In this document: piece by piece, positions 33,981-42,399 of the stretch
Layout of the letters: the number at the start of each line of letters is the position of its first letter
How positions within the stretch are numbered: position 1 is the first letter of the stretch
DNA from: Acidobacteriota bacterium
GTDB taxonomy: Bacteria > Acidobacteriota > Blastocatellia > Pyrinomonadales > Pyrinomonadaceae
Direction: 5' to 3'
Length of the DNA stretch: 64,000 nucleotides
Assembly: GCA_016700175.1 (NCBI GenBank)
Contig: CP065003.1
Location: 3,234,001-3,298,000, forward strand
Notes under the pieces: generated by a model
The model's database searches: none
Seen by the model: only the letters and a program-made list of their open reading frames with translations
What the model was told of the DNA's origin: nothing
Position numbers and translations under genes: made by a program

Positions 33981-35108
33981 TCACCAGCCGCGGTGGATCT
34001 CCCAGCGGTCGACGATCGAATCCCCTTCCATCACCTCGTAGTGATCGAACTGCGCGGCGGTCAGGCAGGAATGATTCGCAAGGATCCTAACCTTCGTTCC
34101 GACCTTCAGCTTGTCCAGAAGAGCCGGGGCTTCGACCGTGATCTCGCCGTGCTCCTGCGACAGAGAGCCGACTCGCAGGCCCGTGTCCTCGCCCGCAAGA
34201 TCGAGGACGCGCCCGTATCCGCAGCCGCCATCGATATCGACCGGTCCCCTGTCCTTTGAAAGCGCTATCGAGCCCGCGTCGACGATCGCCTTTTTGTTCG
34301 TGAAGCTTCGATGGACAACAGACGCAAGCACGGTGATCGCGCAGTCCTCAAATCCGCAGCTCCCGAGCGTGGCCTGGAACGCGTCGAAGAACACGTAGTT
34401 TCCCGGCCGGATCTCGTCGATGCCCTCCAGATGATCGACGTGCGTCATCGTCGGCGTCGATCCGATGCTGATCACCGGCACCGGAATTCCGCTTGATCGG
34501 AGTTCTTCCGCGAATTCGCACATAACGTCGCGCTCGGCACCTGCGATCTCCGCGATCTCCTCTTTCGAATTGCCGTGATACGAATGCCCCGCGTGCGTGA
34601 GAATGCCGGCGAAGTTCAGCCCCGCGGCGTCCGAGATCCCTCGTACGGTTTGTACGGCTTCTTTCGATCCAGGTTCGACCCCGCAGCGGTGGTAGCCGCA
34701 ATCAACCTTCAGGAAAACATCGAAGTCGACGCCGGCCGCCCTGGCCGCCTTGTCGAGCTCGGCTGGCATATCGGGATCGTCAGTCAGAAGGTTTACTTTC
34801 GTTCCGCTGGTAAGCAAACGGATGATCCTGGGGAGCTTCGCGGGAACGATCGGGACGGCGTACGTGAAGTCTTTGAACCCGTGCGCCGCGAACGCCTCGA
34901 TCTCCGCGATCGTCGACGCCGTCACCGCGCCGGAATGCCCCTCGGTCGCGATTCTCGCAACCTCCACGCACTTGTGAGTCTTGACATGCGGCCGAAGACT
35001 GACGCCGTTGTCGACCGCGCGGGCGGACATACGCTCCGCGTTGCGGCGTACGCGCGTCACATCCATCAAGAGGGAAGGCGTGGAAAGTTCGTCGGGGGTT
35101 TTCATCAT
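33981..35108 (-). CDS. D-serine dehydratase / D-threonine aldolase-like PLP enzyme
   Basis: This 375-residue protein belongs to fold-type III PLP enzymes. The lysine lies in RPHVKTHKC near residue 42; the barrel continues with DCGYHRCGVEPGS and ILTHAGHSYHG. The C-terminal metal site NHSC near residue 350 has the His-x-Cys pair seen in eukaryote-type D-serine dehydratases, rather than the His-x-Asp of D-threonine aldolases, which favours D-serine deamination. The gene stands alone. Methionine at position 1 or 2 starts translation. Confidence 0.85.
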   Translation of the reverse strand: MMKTPDELSTPSLLMDVTRVRRNAERMSARAVDNGVSLRPHVKTHKCVEVARIATEGHSGAVTASTIAEIEAFAAHGFKDFTYAVPIVPAKLPRIIRLLTSGTKVNLLTDDPDMPAELDKAARAAGVDFDVFLKVDCGYHRCGVEPGSKEAVQTVRGISDAAGLNFAGILTHAGHSYHGNSKEEIAEIAGAERDVMCEFAEELRSSGIPVPVISIGSTPTMTHVDHLEGIDEIRPGNYVFFDAFQATLGSCGFEDCAITVLASVVHRSFTNKKAIVDAGSIALSKDRGPVDIDGGCGYGRVLDLAGEDTGLRVGSLSQEHGEITVEAPALLDKLKVGTKVRILANHSCLTAAQFDHYEVMEGDSIVDRWEIHRGW

Positions 35109-35334
35109 GTTCGATCGCGGATTTGTTCAGCTGTACTCTTGATTGTGATCCTGCCTGTTTGATCGAGAATGGAGATCCGGCACGAGCCGGCCAATGCATT
35201 ATACTCGGAAGTGATCAGTCCTCTCATTCACTCATTCACTTCCGAATAGCTGAATCGATCTGGACCGTGCTTCGGGGCGATGGATATGTCGTAGCGGTTG
35301 GTCTGATCGGTAATCGAGCGTAGGGCTTTAGCCC

Positions 35335-35474
35335 ATCAGTTGTCCCTCGCTTTAGCGGGGGGTTACTAGCGGTAACAGAATTGAGAAGGGGCTTCAGCCC
35401 CGAAAGACGCCGGCTAAAGCCGGCGAAACAATGGATTAGCGCTTTCGGCCCCCCGCTGAAGCGGGGGGCAACTT
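35335..35474. repeat. Family B palindromic element, complete
   Basis: Arms ATCAGTTGTCCCTCGCTTTAG and CCCCCGCTGAAGCGGGGGGC enclose GGGGCTTCAGCCCC and GCCGGCTAAAGCCGGC. Bases 35109-35334 show nothing recognisable apart from a GGGCTTTAGCCC stem. Confidence 0.78.
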
Positions 35475-35514
35475 AAAGGGAAGGGCGGAAAGCACTTTGT
35501 CGACCGAAGTTCTC

Positions 35515-35672
35515 CGGCTCCGTAGGAGCCAAGTGTTAATAGCAAGAGTTTGAGAGAGACAATCCGAGCCCCATCGGGGCTGAATGTCCCGTGCGAGGAT
35601 TGCGCTCCTACGGAGCGCGGCTCATTGCCGGGGCGTTTTGCTATTAACATTAGGCTCCTGACGGAGCCGAAG
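35515..35672. repeat. Family A palindromic element, complete
   Basis: Left arm GGCTCCGTAGGAGCC and AGTGTTAATAGCA, inner hairpins AGCCCCATCGGGGCT and GCGCTCCTACGGAGCGC, right arm TGCTATTAACATTAGGCTCC. Here both arms carry TTAATAG/CTATTAA, in contrast to the CTGTAG/CTACAG pair at 37223: the arms change together. Confidence 0.82.
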
Positions 35673-35722
35673 ATCGTCCTCGCAAGTCGAGATCCTTATC
35701 GCATAGCTTCGCCGAAGTGAAC

Positions 35723-35830
35723 CGGCTCCGTAGGAGCCAAATGTTAATAGCAAAAGTTTGAGAGAGACAATCCCAGCCCCATCGGGGCTGAATGCTTCTT
35801 TAGCAAATTGTGCTCCTAGCGGATTGCGGC
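35723..35830. repeat. Family A element, left part
   Basis: GGCTCCGTAGGAGCC, AATGTTAATAGCA, AGCCCCATCGGGGCT and a worn GTGCTCCTAGCGGATTGC are present; the right arm is missing. It ends 30 bp before the nucleotidyltransferase gene. Confidence 0.7.
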
Positions 35831-35859
35831 CAAGTTTGTGGTTTCGCCTTTCTCAATTC

Positions 35860-36423
35860 TCACTGACTTCGTGAGCCTGGATCCGATCTCTGTTCGCTTA
35901 TAAGTTCCAGCCAGAATTCGAATGTAGTCCGGTGGAACAGCCGATCTTCCACGTACAGTTTGAACTCTTCTTTGTAGATCCTCTCGAACTCGCGAAGATC
36001 GAAAATGGCGGCGGAGGCCAAGCGAAGGACATCATCGCGATCTTTCTCAGAGTTTCGTTCGAGTTTCGACAAAGCAAGGTCGTACGGTCCGGCTGCGAAG
36101 ATCCGGAGATTGTTGAATGCCCCTTCGAACAGAAGTTCAAGGCGGTCTTCATAATTGTCGGGGAGTTGAGCGACAGAAACGTATTGCAGAAACAGCCCGT
36201 GTTTAGTGTGGAGCGGTTTACGTTCGCCCGCAATTTCGAGTAGTCCTGTGCTCTCTGTTCTCGGCTTGCATTCTACGAAGTCCAGATCTGCAGTTGGCCG
36301 TTCGAGACCGTAGAGCATAGCGAGGACAAACCCTCCAATGCATACGAGTGAGACCTCGCTCTCCAGTGCCTGATCCAGATCCAAAAGGAAGCTTTTCCAC
36401 GGCTCGGGAATCTCGTCACGCAT
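35860..36423 (-). CDS. Minimal nucleotidyltransferase (DUF6036/AbiEii-like), probable toxin
   Basis: This 187-residue protein has the nucleotidyltransferase signature GGFVLAMLYGLERPTADLDF at about 31-50: GG, then TxDxD-type acid residues. PYDLALSKLERNSEKDRDD further on is the second conserved block (LxxxKL...R..D). Such proteins are found as toxins beside a DNA-binding antitoxin (MenA/AbiE-type systems), where they modify tRNA or protein. Its start lies within the end of the XRE gene (8-bp overlap). Function as toxin is inferred from this pairing. Confidence 0.83.
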   Translation of the reverse strand: MRDEIPEPWKSFLLDLDQALESEVSLVCIGGFVLAMLYGLERPTADLDFVECKPRTESTGLLEIAGERKPLHTKHGLFLQYVSVAQLPDNYEDRLELLFEGAFNNLRIFAAGPYDLALSKLERNSEKDRDDVLRLASAAIFDLREFERIYKEEFKLYVEDRLFHRTTFEFWLELISEQRSDPGSRSQ

Positions 36424-37102
36424 ACGTAAGATGTTCCACCTTCAGATCGGACAGCACGTTCCAACGTTTGGCTTCCGGCGGGCGGTTGCGCCTCAGCCAT
36501 TTCCGCTCCGATTCGGTCATGCTTTCGCGGCAAAGAGTATCCTCTCTTGCCAACTTTGAAGGAAGGAGTTCTTCTTCTCTCCGGGCGAACATCGATTCCT
36601 TCTCGCGATCCTTTTGGCGGGCGGCGAGCTGCCTTGCCAGAGCGGTAAGGAACCCGAGCCTGTTCTGTAGATCGTTCACTTTTGCAGCGTCCACAAGCTC
36701 ATCCCATTGCAGGTCGGAAAAGTTCAGAAGCATCCAGGGGAGCGCCTCGACAAGCCTCCTTTCCAGGTCTTCTGCCCGGAGAGCGCTCAGCAACGCTGCC
36801 GCCGGATTCCTCTTTTTGGCGGACCTCATTTGGCTTAGGCCCGGGTACCTAAGTGAGGCAAGATCTCTTGCAAATCCGGCATTGGTCGCGGCTTTCACCT
36901 GCTTGAGCTTTCCCTCGAAAGGGAGGGCAGTCGGTGAAACATCCAGCTTCGACACAGCTCTTCGCGCGACCTCTTCAGTAAGATCTCTCCTGCCGTTCTC
37001 CAACAACGAGAGATAGGTCTGAGACACGCCGAGACGCTTCGCCGCTTCCACTTGCGTCAATCCGCGCCGCTTTCTTGATTCTCTGAGTGCTGATCCATTC
37101 AT
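36416..37102 (-). CDS. XRE-family regulator, probable antitoxin of the nucleotidyltransferase pair
   Basis: This 228-residue protein has an N-terminal XRE HTH (about 6-60): LRESRKRRGLTQVEAAKRLG and QTYLSLLENGRR. A helical middle region follows with WMLLNFSDLQWDELVDAAKVNDLQNRLGFL, typical of antitoxins or regulators paired with DUF6036. The C-terminal tail is basic (KWLRRNRPPEAKRW). A clear GGAGG ribosome-binding site lies 9 nt before the ATG. The two genes overlap by 8 bp. A palindrome over the promoter is the likely site of self-repression. Confidence 0.87.
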   Translation of the reverse strand: MNGSALRESRKRRGLTQVEAAKRLGVSQTYLSLLENGRRDLTEEVARRAVSKLDVSPTALPFEGKLKQVKAATNAGFARDLASLRYPGLSQMRSAKKRNPAAALLSALRAEDLERRLVEALPWMLLNFSDLQWDELVDAAKVNDLQNRLGFLTALARQLAARQKDREKESMFARREEELLPSKLAREDTLCRESMTESERKWLRRNRPPEAKRWNVLSDLKVEHLTYA

Positions 37103-37143
37103 AGAACGTCACCTCCAAGAAGGCGATTCAATTCCCAAACGTA

Positions 37144-37172
37144 ATATTACATAATGTGTAATATCTTGTAAA
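37144..37172 (-). promoter_or_regulatory. Promoter and palindrome of the XRE/nucleotidyltransferase operon
   Basis: ATATTACA and TGTAATAT are perfect inverted arms (37144-37164) around TAATG. On the minus strand, -35 TTTACA (37167-37172), 17 bp and -10 TAATAT (37144-37149) place the palindrome over the spacer and -10 box. Here the mRNA has a leader with an RBS. Confidence 0.75.
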
Positions 37173-37222
37173 GTATTGAATGGTAGGGCAGACCCGACGG
37201 TACGATCGATCGGGGTCTAAAG

Positions 37223-37381
37223 TCTCCGTAGGAGCCCGATGTCTGTAGCACAGGTAGTTGAACGATGACCTCAGCCCCGCAGGGGCTGAATTCTTCTTGA
37301 GCAGATTGCGCTCCTACGGAGCGCGGATCGATCTTCAGATCGTCCTGCTACAGACATCGGGCTCCTACGGAGCCGAAGAAG
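37223..37381. repeat. Family A palindromic element, complete
   Basis: Left arm CTCCGTAGGAGCCCGATGTC and TGTAGCACAGG; hairpins AGCCCCGCAGGGGCT and GCGCTCCTACGGAGCGC; right arm CCTGCTACAGACATCGGG and CTCCTACGGAG. Note that CCGATGTC on the left is matched by GACATCGG on the right, where other copies have CAAATGTC or AACATTAG. Confidence 0.83.
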
Positions 37382-37535
37382 AATCTCTTCGCAAGCAAGA
37401 ACTCGGAAGGACACAAGGGCCACCTGAGAGGAAAACGTCTATTTCTAAGACAGGCTCATCAGCATGGACCCAAGATTGTGCCGGCTCCAGTCGGTGGATT
37501 TCGCTGCTGAGGCCCCTTGGATTTTTTTGGTTCCC

Positions 37536-37605
37536 TTCAACCCCCCTTTGAAACGAGGGGCAACTGATAGACGGGGGGCAGCTTAGAGGCTTCAGCCGGC
37601 GAATC
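37536..37605. repeat. Family B remnant
   Basis: CCCCCCTTTGAAACGAGGGG and CAACTGAT followed by a second ACGGGGGGCAGCTTAG tail and CTTCAGCCGGCG. The left portion is lacking. Confidence 0.55.
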
Positions 37606-37646
37606 GGGATTGAGAGGCTTTGTGGAAGCGATCGTCCCCGGGGTCT

Positions 37647-38561
37647 TTACGACTTGCTATTCCGCACTTTCTCGAAGACCGTCCTCACCGCTTTGACAAC
37701 CGCTCCGGGCTTCTCCAGCTGGATGAAGTGCCCGCAGTCTTGCACGACCACGGTCTTTCCGTTCCTGGAAATCTCGCCAAGCTCCGTATGGAGCCGTTCG
37801 TTGATCTTGAGGTATGGATCTTCAGGATCCGATCCCTTAGGCCTGGCGCTCAGAACTATCAGGGGCAGGTCGCTTCTAAGAGGCCTCAAAGCAGCAACTT
37901 CTTCGGCGCTCTTCAGCAGGTCCAGATGTTCGCCATTCTTGCCGCCTTCGTGCCGCAGGTAGTCCGTTCTTTCCTTGCCATGCTTGAGATCGGCGAAAAG
38001 CCGGTATTGCCTTTCGTGCGAGGGATCGACCAGTACCAGGCCGGAGATCCGGCCGGGATGTCTTGCTGCAAAGTACCGAGCGCAGATTCCGCCGAAGGAA
38101 TGCCCGACCAGAATGATCTTGCCCTCGATACCTTCGGCTTCCAGAAGCCTGATCAGATCCTCGTCGACGTCCAATGTCGTCCTTCGACTCTTCTGCAACT
38201 CGGAGGACATTCCAAGTCCCCGTCGCTCGTACGTACACGAGCGTGCGAACTTGGCGGTCTCATTCGGCACCTTTCCCCACGATTCGATCGTTTGATTCAG
38301 TCCGGCTTCGTAGATGATCGTAGGACCGTCCCCGGTCCCCCGACACTCGATGTGGAGTCTGTAGCCGCCTACCTCAGGAAGTCTTCCGGTCGCGATCAGA
38401 TAGACCTTATCCGCCGCAATTCGAGCACTCTTGCTGTATTGCTCCGGGGCCAGGCTTAAGCCAGCTAAAGGTATCCAGAAAAGAACCGCTGCGATTATCG
38501 CGAGCAGGCGGTTCTTCTTTATCAGTTCATTGCGCCCTTCCTTCAAACTAGTCGATCTCAT
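37647..38561 (-). CDS. Membrane-anchored alpha/beta hydrolase
   Basis: This 304-residue protein has an N-terminal membrane helix or uncleaved signal (LLAIIAAVLFWIPLAGLSLA, about 17-36). The hydrolase fold includes GGYRLHIECRGTGDGPTIIYEAG, nucleophile elbow GHSFGG and a final DCGHFIQLEKP histidine. It resembles the exported hydrolase at 50222 (same VGGYKLHINC opening). The start could also be further upstream; 38561 is chosen because the preceding residues have no family match. Substrate unknown. Confidence 0.84.
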   Translation of the reverse strand: MRSTSLKEGRNELIKKNRLLAIIAAVLFWIPLAGLSLAPEQYSKSARIAADKVYLIATGRLPEVGGYRLHIECRGTGDGPTIIYEAGLNQTIESWGKVPNETAKFARSCTYERRGLGMSSELQKSRRTTLDVDEDLIRLLEAEGIEGKIILVGHSFGGICARYFAARHPGRISGLVLVDPSHERQYRLFADLKHGKERTDYLRHEGGKNGEHLDLLKSAEEVAALRPLRSDLPLIVLSARPKGSDPEDPYLKINERLHTELGEISRNGKTVVVQDCGHFIQLEKPGAVVKAVRTVFEKVRNSKS

Positions 38562-39018
38562 ATCTGATAGAACCTGGCGAACCGACCGGACCATCCCTGA
38601 CGAAACCAAATTCGGGATAAACGTCAGGCCGCAGTCTTGTTGCATCCGTCGTCGCCGTTTCCCGCGAAGACCGGTAGATTCACCCGATCCGTTCGCGGCT
38701 AATGCGACCCCCATCCGCAGATCAGCTCAGTCGGCAGTGGAAGCTGCGAAGAGAACCCGGGATCTAGGCGGCTGAGGATGTCCGTTATGGTGCAGCCTGT
38801 AGTAGAGTTCGAATCGTCCGATATTTCCGCAGGCAAAAGGCGGGTGTGAAGTTTGCCTCGATCTCGTCGGAGTGAAACAGGGTAGTTTGAAACTTCCAGG
38901 GCGTGGAGCTTCACTAGGAGGGAATAGTGACAGCTCTTCTGGTTAGCGCTCGCTCCAAGGTGATAAAAGGAGAGGCTTCGGACTTCGGAAGGAATCTAAG
39001 CAGGTATGTTTGAAAAAG
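38562..39018. other. Spacer, no convincing gene
   Basis: Small frames on both strands look unlike proteins. No family A or B element occurs. The hydrolase frame remains open upstream to 38714 on the minus strand, so its start might lie in this stretch. Confidence 0.35.
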
Positions 39019-39054
39019 AACGCCGCCTTCCGTTTGTGTACGGAAGACGGCGTT
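39019..39054 (-). terminator. Strong terminator of the hemopexin/tectonin gene
   Basis: AACGCCGCCTTCCGT and ACGGAAGACGGCGTT form a 15-bp stem with one mismatch and a 6-nt loop; on the minus strand it is followed by CTTTTTC. It lies 86 bp after the large exported-protein gene. Confidence 0.8.
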
Positions 39055-39140
39055 TCGACCAATCGCCAAGGTCCGACGAGGTTCTTCGGGATGAGCCTTG
39101 AGTGCTAGGGCTGCATCGCCCCCCGGCGAACCGTCCTTGC

Positions 39141-42100
39141 CTAGAACACCCTTGAGAAGATCTGGTTGTTCAGGTTCACTCCCCAGACCAGTCCCGAGTC
39201 CGCCACCGAGATACTGCTCAGACCTCCCGGGATCTTCTCCCAGGAATTGCCCGTCCATCTGAAGATCTCGTTGCCGGGATTCACGCCCCAGACGCTGCCA
39301 TCGCTTCCGACGGAAACCTGCTTGAGGATCCCGGGAACATTGGTCCACGTACTTCCAGTCCAACGGTATATCTGGTTGCCGGCATTTACGCCCCAGACAT
39401 TGGCAGCGTTTCCGACGGATATCTGTTTGAGCTTTCCGGGGACCAATGTCGGAGATCCGCCTCCCACTCTCAGGATGTTGTTATCCGGGACGTCCCATCT
39501 GTAGATGTTGTCGGCCGTGTCTATCCCCCAGAGCTTTCCGTCGTTTCCGACCGAGACCTGCTTCATCGGGGGTGCCGAAAGCCTCGCCCATCCGTTCTGA
39601 TCACGTGAGAAGACCTGACCTGCGGAGTTGACTCCGAAGACAAAGTAAAGGCTTCCAACTGATATCTGTTTGAGCTTGCCCGGAACGCCTCCCCACCGGC
39701 CACCTGACCACTGCACAATGTTGTCGTCGCCGGTTACTCCCCAAGTGGTTCCGTCGTTGGCAACGGAAACCTGAACAGGCCCGCCGGCAACCTGTTCCCA
39801 CCTTGAACCCGAGGGAGATATAGGCGTGCCGCGGTCAATTCGCACGACCCTGGGGAATGGGGTTCCTCCAACGGGCGGGCACATCGGTTGTGCGAAGGCA
39901 TTGATGGTTGCGAGAAATCCGGGATCACCAATAACGCCTACTACGACCGCTCCGATCGTCATCACGAGTTTTCCGATCCGCCAGCCGTCTGCCTCGAGTA
40001 TCGAGCCCAAATGGTGCAATGCGTAATAACGCTTGATATATCGTGCCGTGTTGTAGTCGAACTCGCTTCGAATCCGACTTTCGACCGCAAGGGTCGTGTT
40101 CTGGGCAAAGTTTGCCTCGTACTCGTCGGTCCACTTCTCGATCTCATCGCGCAGGCCTTGGCCTACGTTCGAGAGGTCGAGAGCCAGCCCGGTCGTGCTC
40201 GTCAGTTTCTCGATCCCCCCGAGGGCGTCGAGTTCCTTCAATTCGTCAAGCAGCTTCGTCCATTTCGGCGTTCCGTCAAGGGCAAGCTCTGCAAGCCCGC
40301 CAGCGGCTGCGCTTGCGCCGGTCTTTCCGGCCTTGGCTGCTGCATCGACCGCCGCTTTCGCTTTCGCGGAAATGCCCATAGTGACGAGACCCGAAAGTAA
40401 ATTGATCGGCGCCAGGACCATGTCGGCAGTTGCAGACGCGCAAGAATCCGCGGAGGACGCACAGCCTACCCCGCACTCGGTACTCTGGTCGCCTTTGCAT
40501 TGCTGCCAGCAGATGGGTCCGACACCCTGGTATCCGGCTGAGCAGTTCTGATAGCAAAGTCCGGCTTGCTCCTGAAGGCCGGGAGCGCACGTCATCGGCT
40601 GTCCGGCTCCACGGCCGTAGGACGGCTTGGTGCATCCGGTCCCGGTGTCGGCCCATCCGGCAGGGCATACCGGAGCGCATACCGTCACAACCGTTTCCTT
40701 GAATCCCGCTCTGCACTTCGGATATATCATCGCGCCGCGCTGCTCACAGGCGCCTCTGCCGTATTTGCCCTCGCATCTGCCGATCGGTCCAGAGTAGTTT
40801 GGCAGAAGCGGATCGCCTATTTGCCAGGCGAACCCTTCTCGTTCGTACTGTCCGGTCTTTTGGCAGAATGCTCCGATGTCGGTGAATCCCTGCGGGCAAA
40901 CTCCCCAACAAACGGGACCATTGCCGGCAAAGCCTGTCCGGCAATTCGGATAACACAATGCACCGTTCTTTTCGGTCCCGGCCGGGCAATTCGTAAGCGG
41001 AGTTCCTACGCCACGACCAAAAGTGTTCTTGTAGCAATAGTCGAGTTTGCTGTTCGAAGTTTCCTTTGAGATCCACGCCATGATCTTGAGGATATCGCCG
41101 GGTCTGAAGGGATCCTTCAGATCTGCGTCGGCGATCACTTCAAATGTGTCGGTCTCGCGGATCGCTTGGTCCTTTATAGCGACATGCCTGCCGTTTTCGA
41201 ATCGGCGTACATTGTTGATATTGAGAGCAAGTTCAAGCTGGTATGAGCCGTTCGCACAGGACAGATTTATTGTGTTGGCTCCCCGGCTTACCTCAGTGCA
41301 ATTGGTTACGAGTGTGCTCGCCGTGTGATCACCCTTTCTGTGCTCCCAGGCTCGATAGCCGACCTGAACGTATATGTACGCCGGCTTTGGGTTCCCCGGC
41401 GCCTGGGGATCAATCGTCAGGACTTGCGTCACCTTCGTGGCGTTCGGGTCGATTGGCTCGAACGATGAAGCAGGTTTTACTCCCACCCAGCTTCCGGCGA
41501 TGGGATTCAGTTGTCTCGGCTCCTTCGTGAAGGCTATGGCCCTCGAAAACATGTCGCCGGAGAAGAAGTAGTTCCTTCCGTTCGAGTACTTGAATGCCGC
41601 GTTGACCATTCCCGCTCCGGTCAGATCGCTTGCCGAGAAATCTTCGACACGCACAAGGGACTCGTTCTTGACGATCGCTCGCCTGTTTCCCTTGATGAAG
41701 ACCACGGCGCCGTCTTCGTCTATCGCCGCATCCAGATTGTTTGAAAACTCGGCCGGCAATCCCCGCCAGCCTCCCGGAAGCGTGACTTCCGAATAGCCCG
41801 GATAAGCGGTCTTCGTATCCGTCTTGAAAGCCGAATACTTGTTGCCCTTGAAGAAGTATAGATTTCCGGAAGACGGGTCGATCACAGCCGCATCGATCCC
41901 GGAATGAAAGCTCGCCGGCAGACCCTTGAAATCGCCCGGAAGCTTCTTCGGAAATCCGTTATCTACCTTTGTTTCCGTCAGGCGATAGTAATGGTCTCCC
42001 TGAAAGAAATAAGAGACTTTTTCACCCGGATGGTAGAACGCCGCGTCGATCTCGCCCGTCTGCTGGGGTTCCGGGGCCTCGTCGGCTGCCTGCTGAGGTT

Positions 42101-42293
42101 CCGGGGCAACGTCGGCTGCGGGCTGCGGTGCTTCCGCTACTTCTTCGGCCGCCGGCAGGGGTTTCGGGTCCTCCGCTCTTGCGACCGAGGAGACCGATAC
42201 GATCGGGCCAAGGATAAGCAGAAGGTTGAGTGCCATCGCGGCGACGGTCCTGGGAAACTGGAAATTGCGGGATGACGAGTGTTCTTTTTTCAT
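39141..42293 (-). CDS. Large exported protein with hemopexin-like, Cys-rich and tectonin-like domains
   Basis: This 1050-residue protein is modular. Signal peptide to about residue 40; an Ala/Pro/Glu/Gln repeat region (40-75); hemopexin-like repeats of the IDAAFYHPGEKVSYFFQGD type (about 78-270, four units); a beta-sandwich-like region to about 400. Next come cysteine-rich repeats (about 415-615; CYPNCRTGFAGNGPVCW, CYQNCSAGYQGVGPICW). A helical Ala-rich region (about 625-830) has a hydrophobic VMTIGAVVVGVIG stretch. Six or seven tectonin-type units (LKQISVGN...VWGVNAGNQIYRWTG) end the protein. AAGGAG lies 6 nt before the ATG at 42293, better than the in-frame ATG at 42353. Function unknown; binding to glycans or host surfaces is possible. 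Confidence 0.88.
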   Translation of the reverse strand: MKKEHSSSRNFQFPRTVAAMALNLLLILGPIVSVSSVARAEDPKPLPAAEEVAEAPQPAADVAPEPQQAADEAPEPQQTGEIDAAFYHPGEKVSYFFQGDHYYRLTETKVDNGFPKKLPGDFKGLPASFHSGIDAAVIDPSSGNLYFFKGNKYSAFKTDTKTAYPGYSEVTLPGGWRGLPAEFSNNLDAAIDEDGAVVFIKGNRRAIVKNESLVRVEDFSASDLTGAGMVNAAFKYSNGRNYFFSGDMFSRAIAFTKEPRQLNPIAGSWVGVKPASSFEPIDPNATKVTQVLTIDPQAPGNPKPAYIYVQVGYRAWEHRKGDHTASTLVTNCTEVSRGANTINLSCANGSYQLELALNINNVRRFENGRHVAIKDQAIRETDTFEVIADADLKDPFRPGDILKIMAWISKETSNSKLDYCYKNTFGRGVGTPLTNCPAGTEKNGALCYPNCRTGFAGNGPVCWGVCPQGFTDIGAFCQKTGQYEREGFAWQIGDPLLPNYSGPIGRCEGKYGRGACEQRGAMIYPKCRAGFKETVVTVCAPVCPAGWADTGTGCTKPSYGRGAGQPMTCAPGLQEQAGLCYQNCSAGYQGVGPICWQQCKGDQSTECGVGCASSADSCASATADMVLAPINLLSGLVTMGISAKAKAAVDAAAKAGKTGASAAAGGLAELALDGTPKWTKLLDELKELDALGGIEKLTSTTGLALDLSNVGQGLRDEIEKWTDEYEANFAQNTTLAVESRIRSEFDYNTARYIKRYYALHHLGSILEADGWRIGKLVMTIGAVVVGVIGDPGFLATINAFAQPMCPPVGGTPFPRVVRIDRGTPISPSGSRWEQVAGGPVQVSVANDGTTWGVTGDDNIVQWSGGRWGGVPGKLKQISVGSLYFVFGVNSAGQVFSRDQNGWARLSAPPMKQVSVGNDGKLWGIDTADNIYRWDVPDNNILRVGGGSPTLVPGKLKQISVGNAANVWGVNAGNQIYRWTGSTWTNVPGILKQVSVGSDGSVWGVNPGNEIFRWTGNSWEKIPGGLSSISVADSGLVWGVNLNNQIFSRVF

Positions 42294-42399
42294 TTGGTCT
42301 CCTTCTGTATGCCCTGGGTGTTTTGAATCCATTAGGTCCTGTCCAGAGGGCACTGCTTTCTTTCCTTTATTTAGCTATGGTTCCGATCATCGAGGACCT

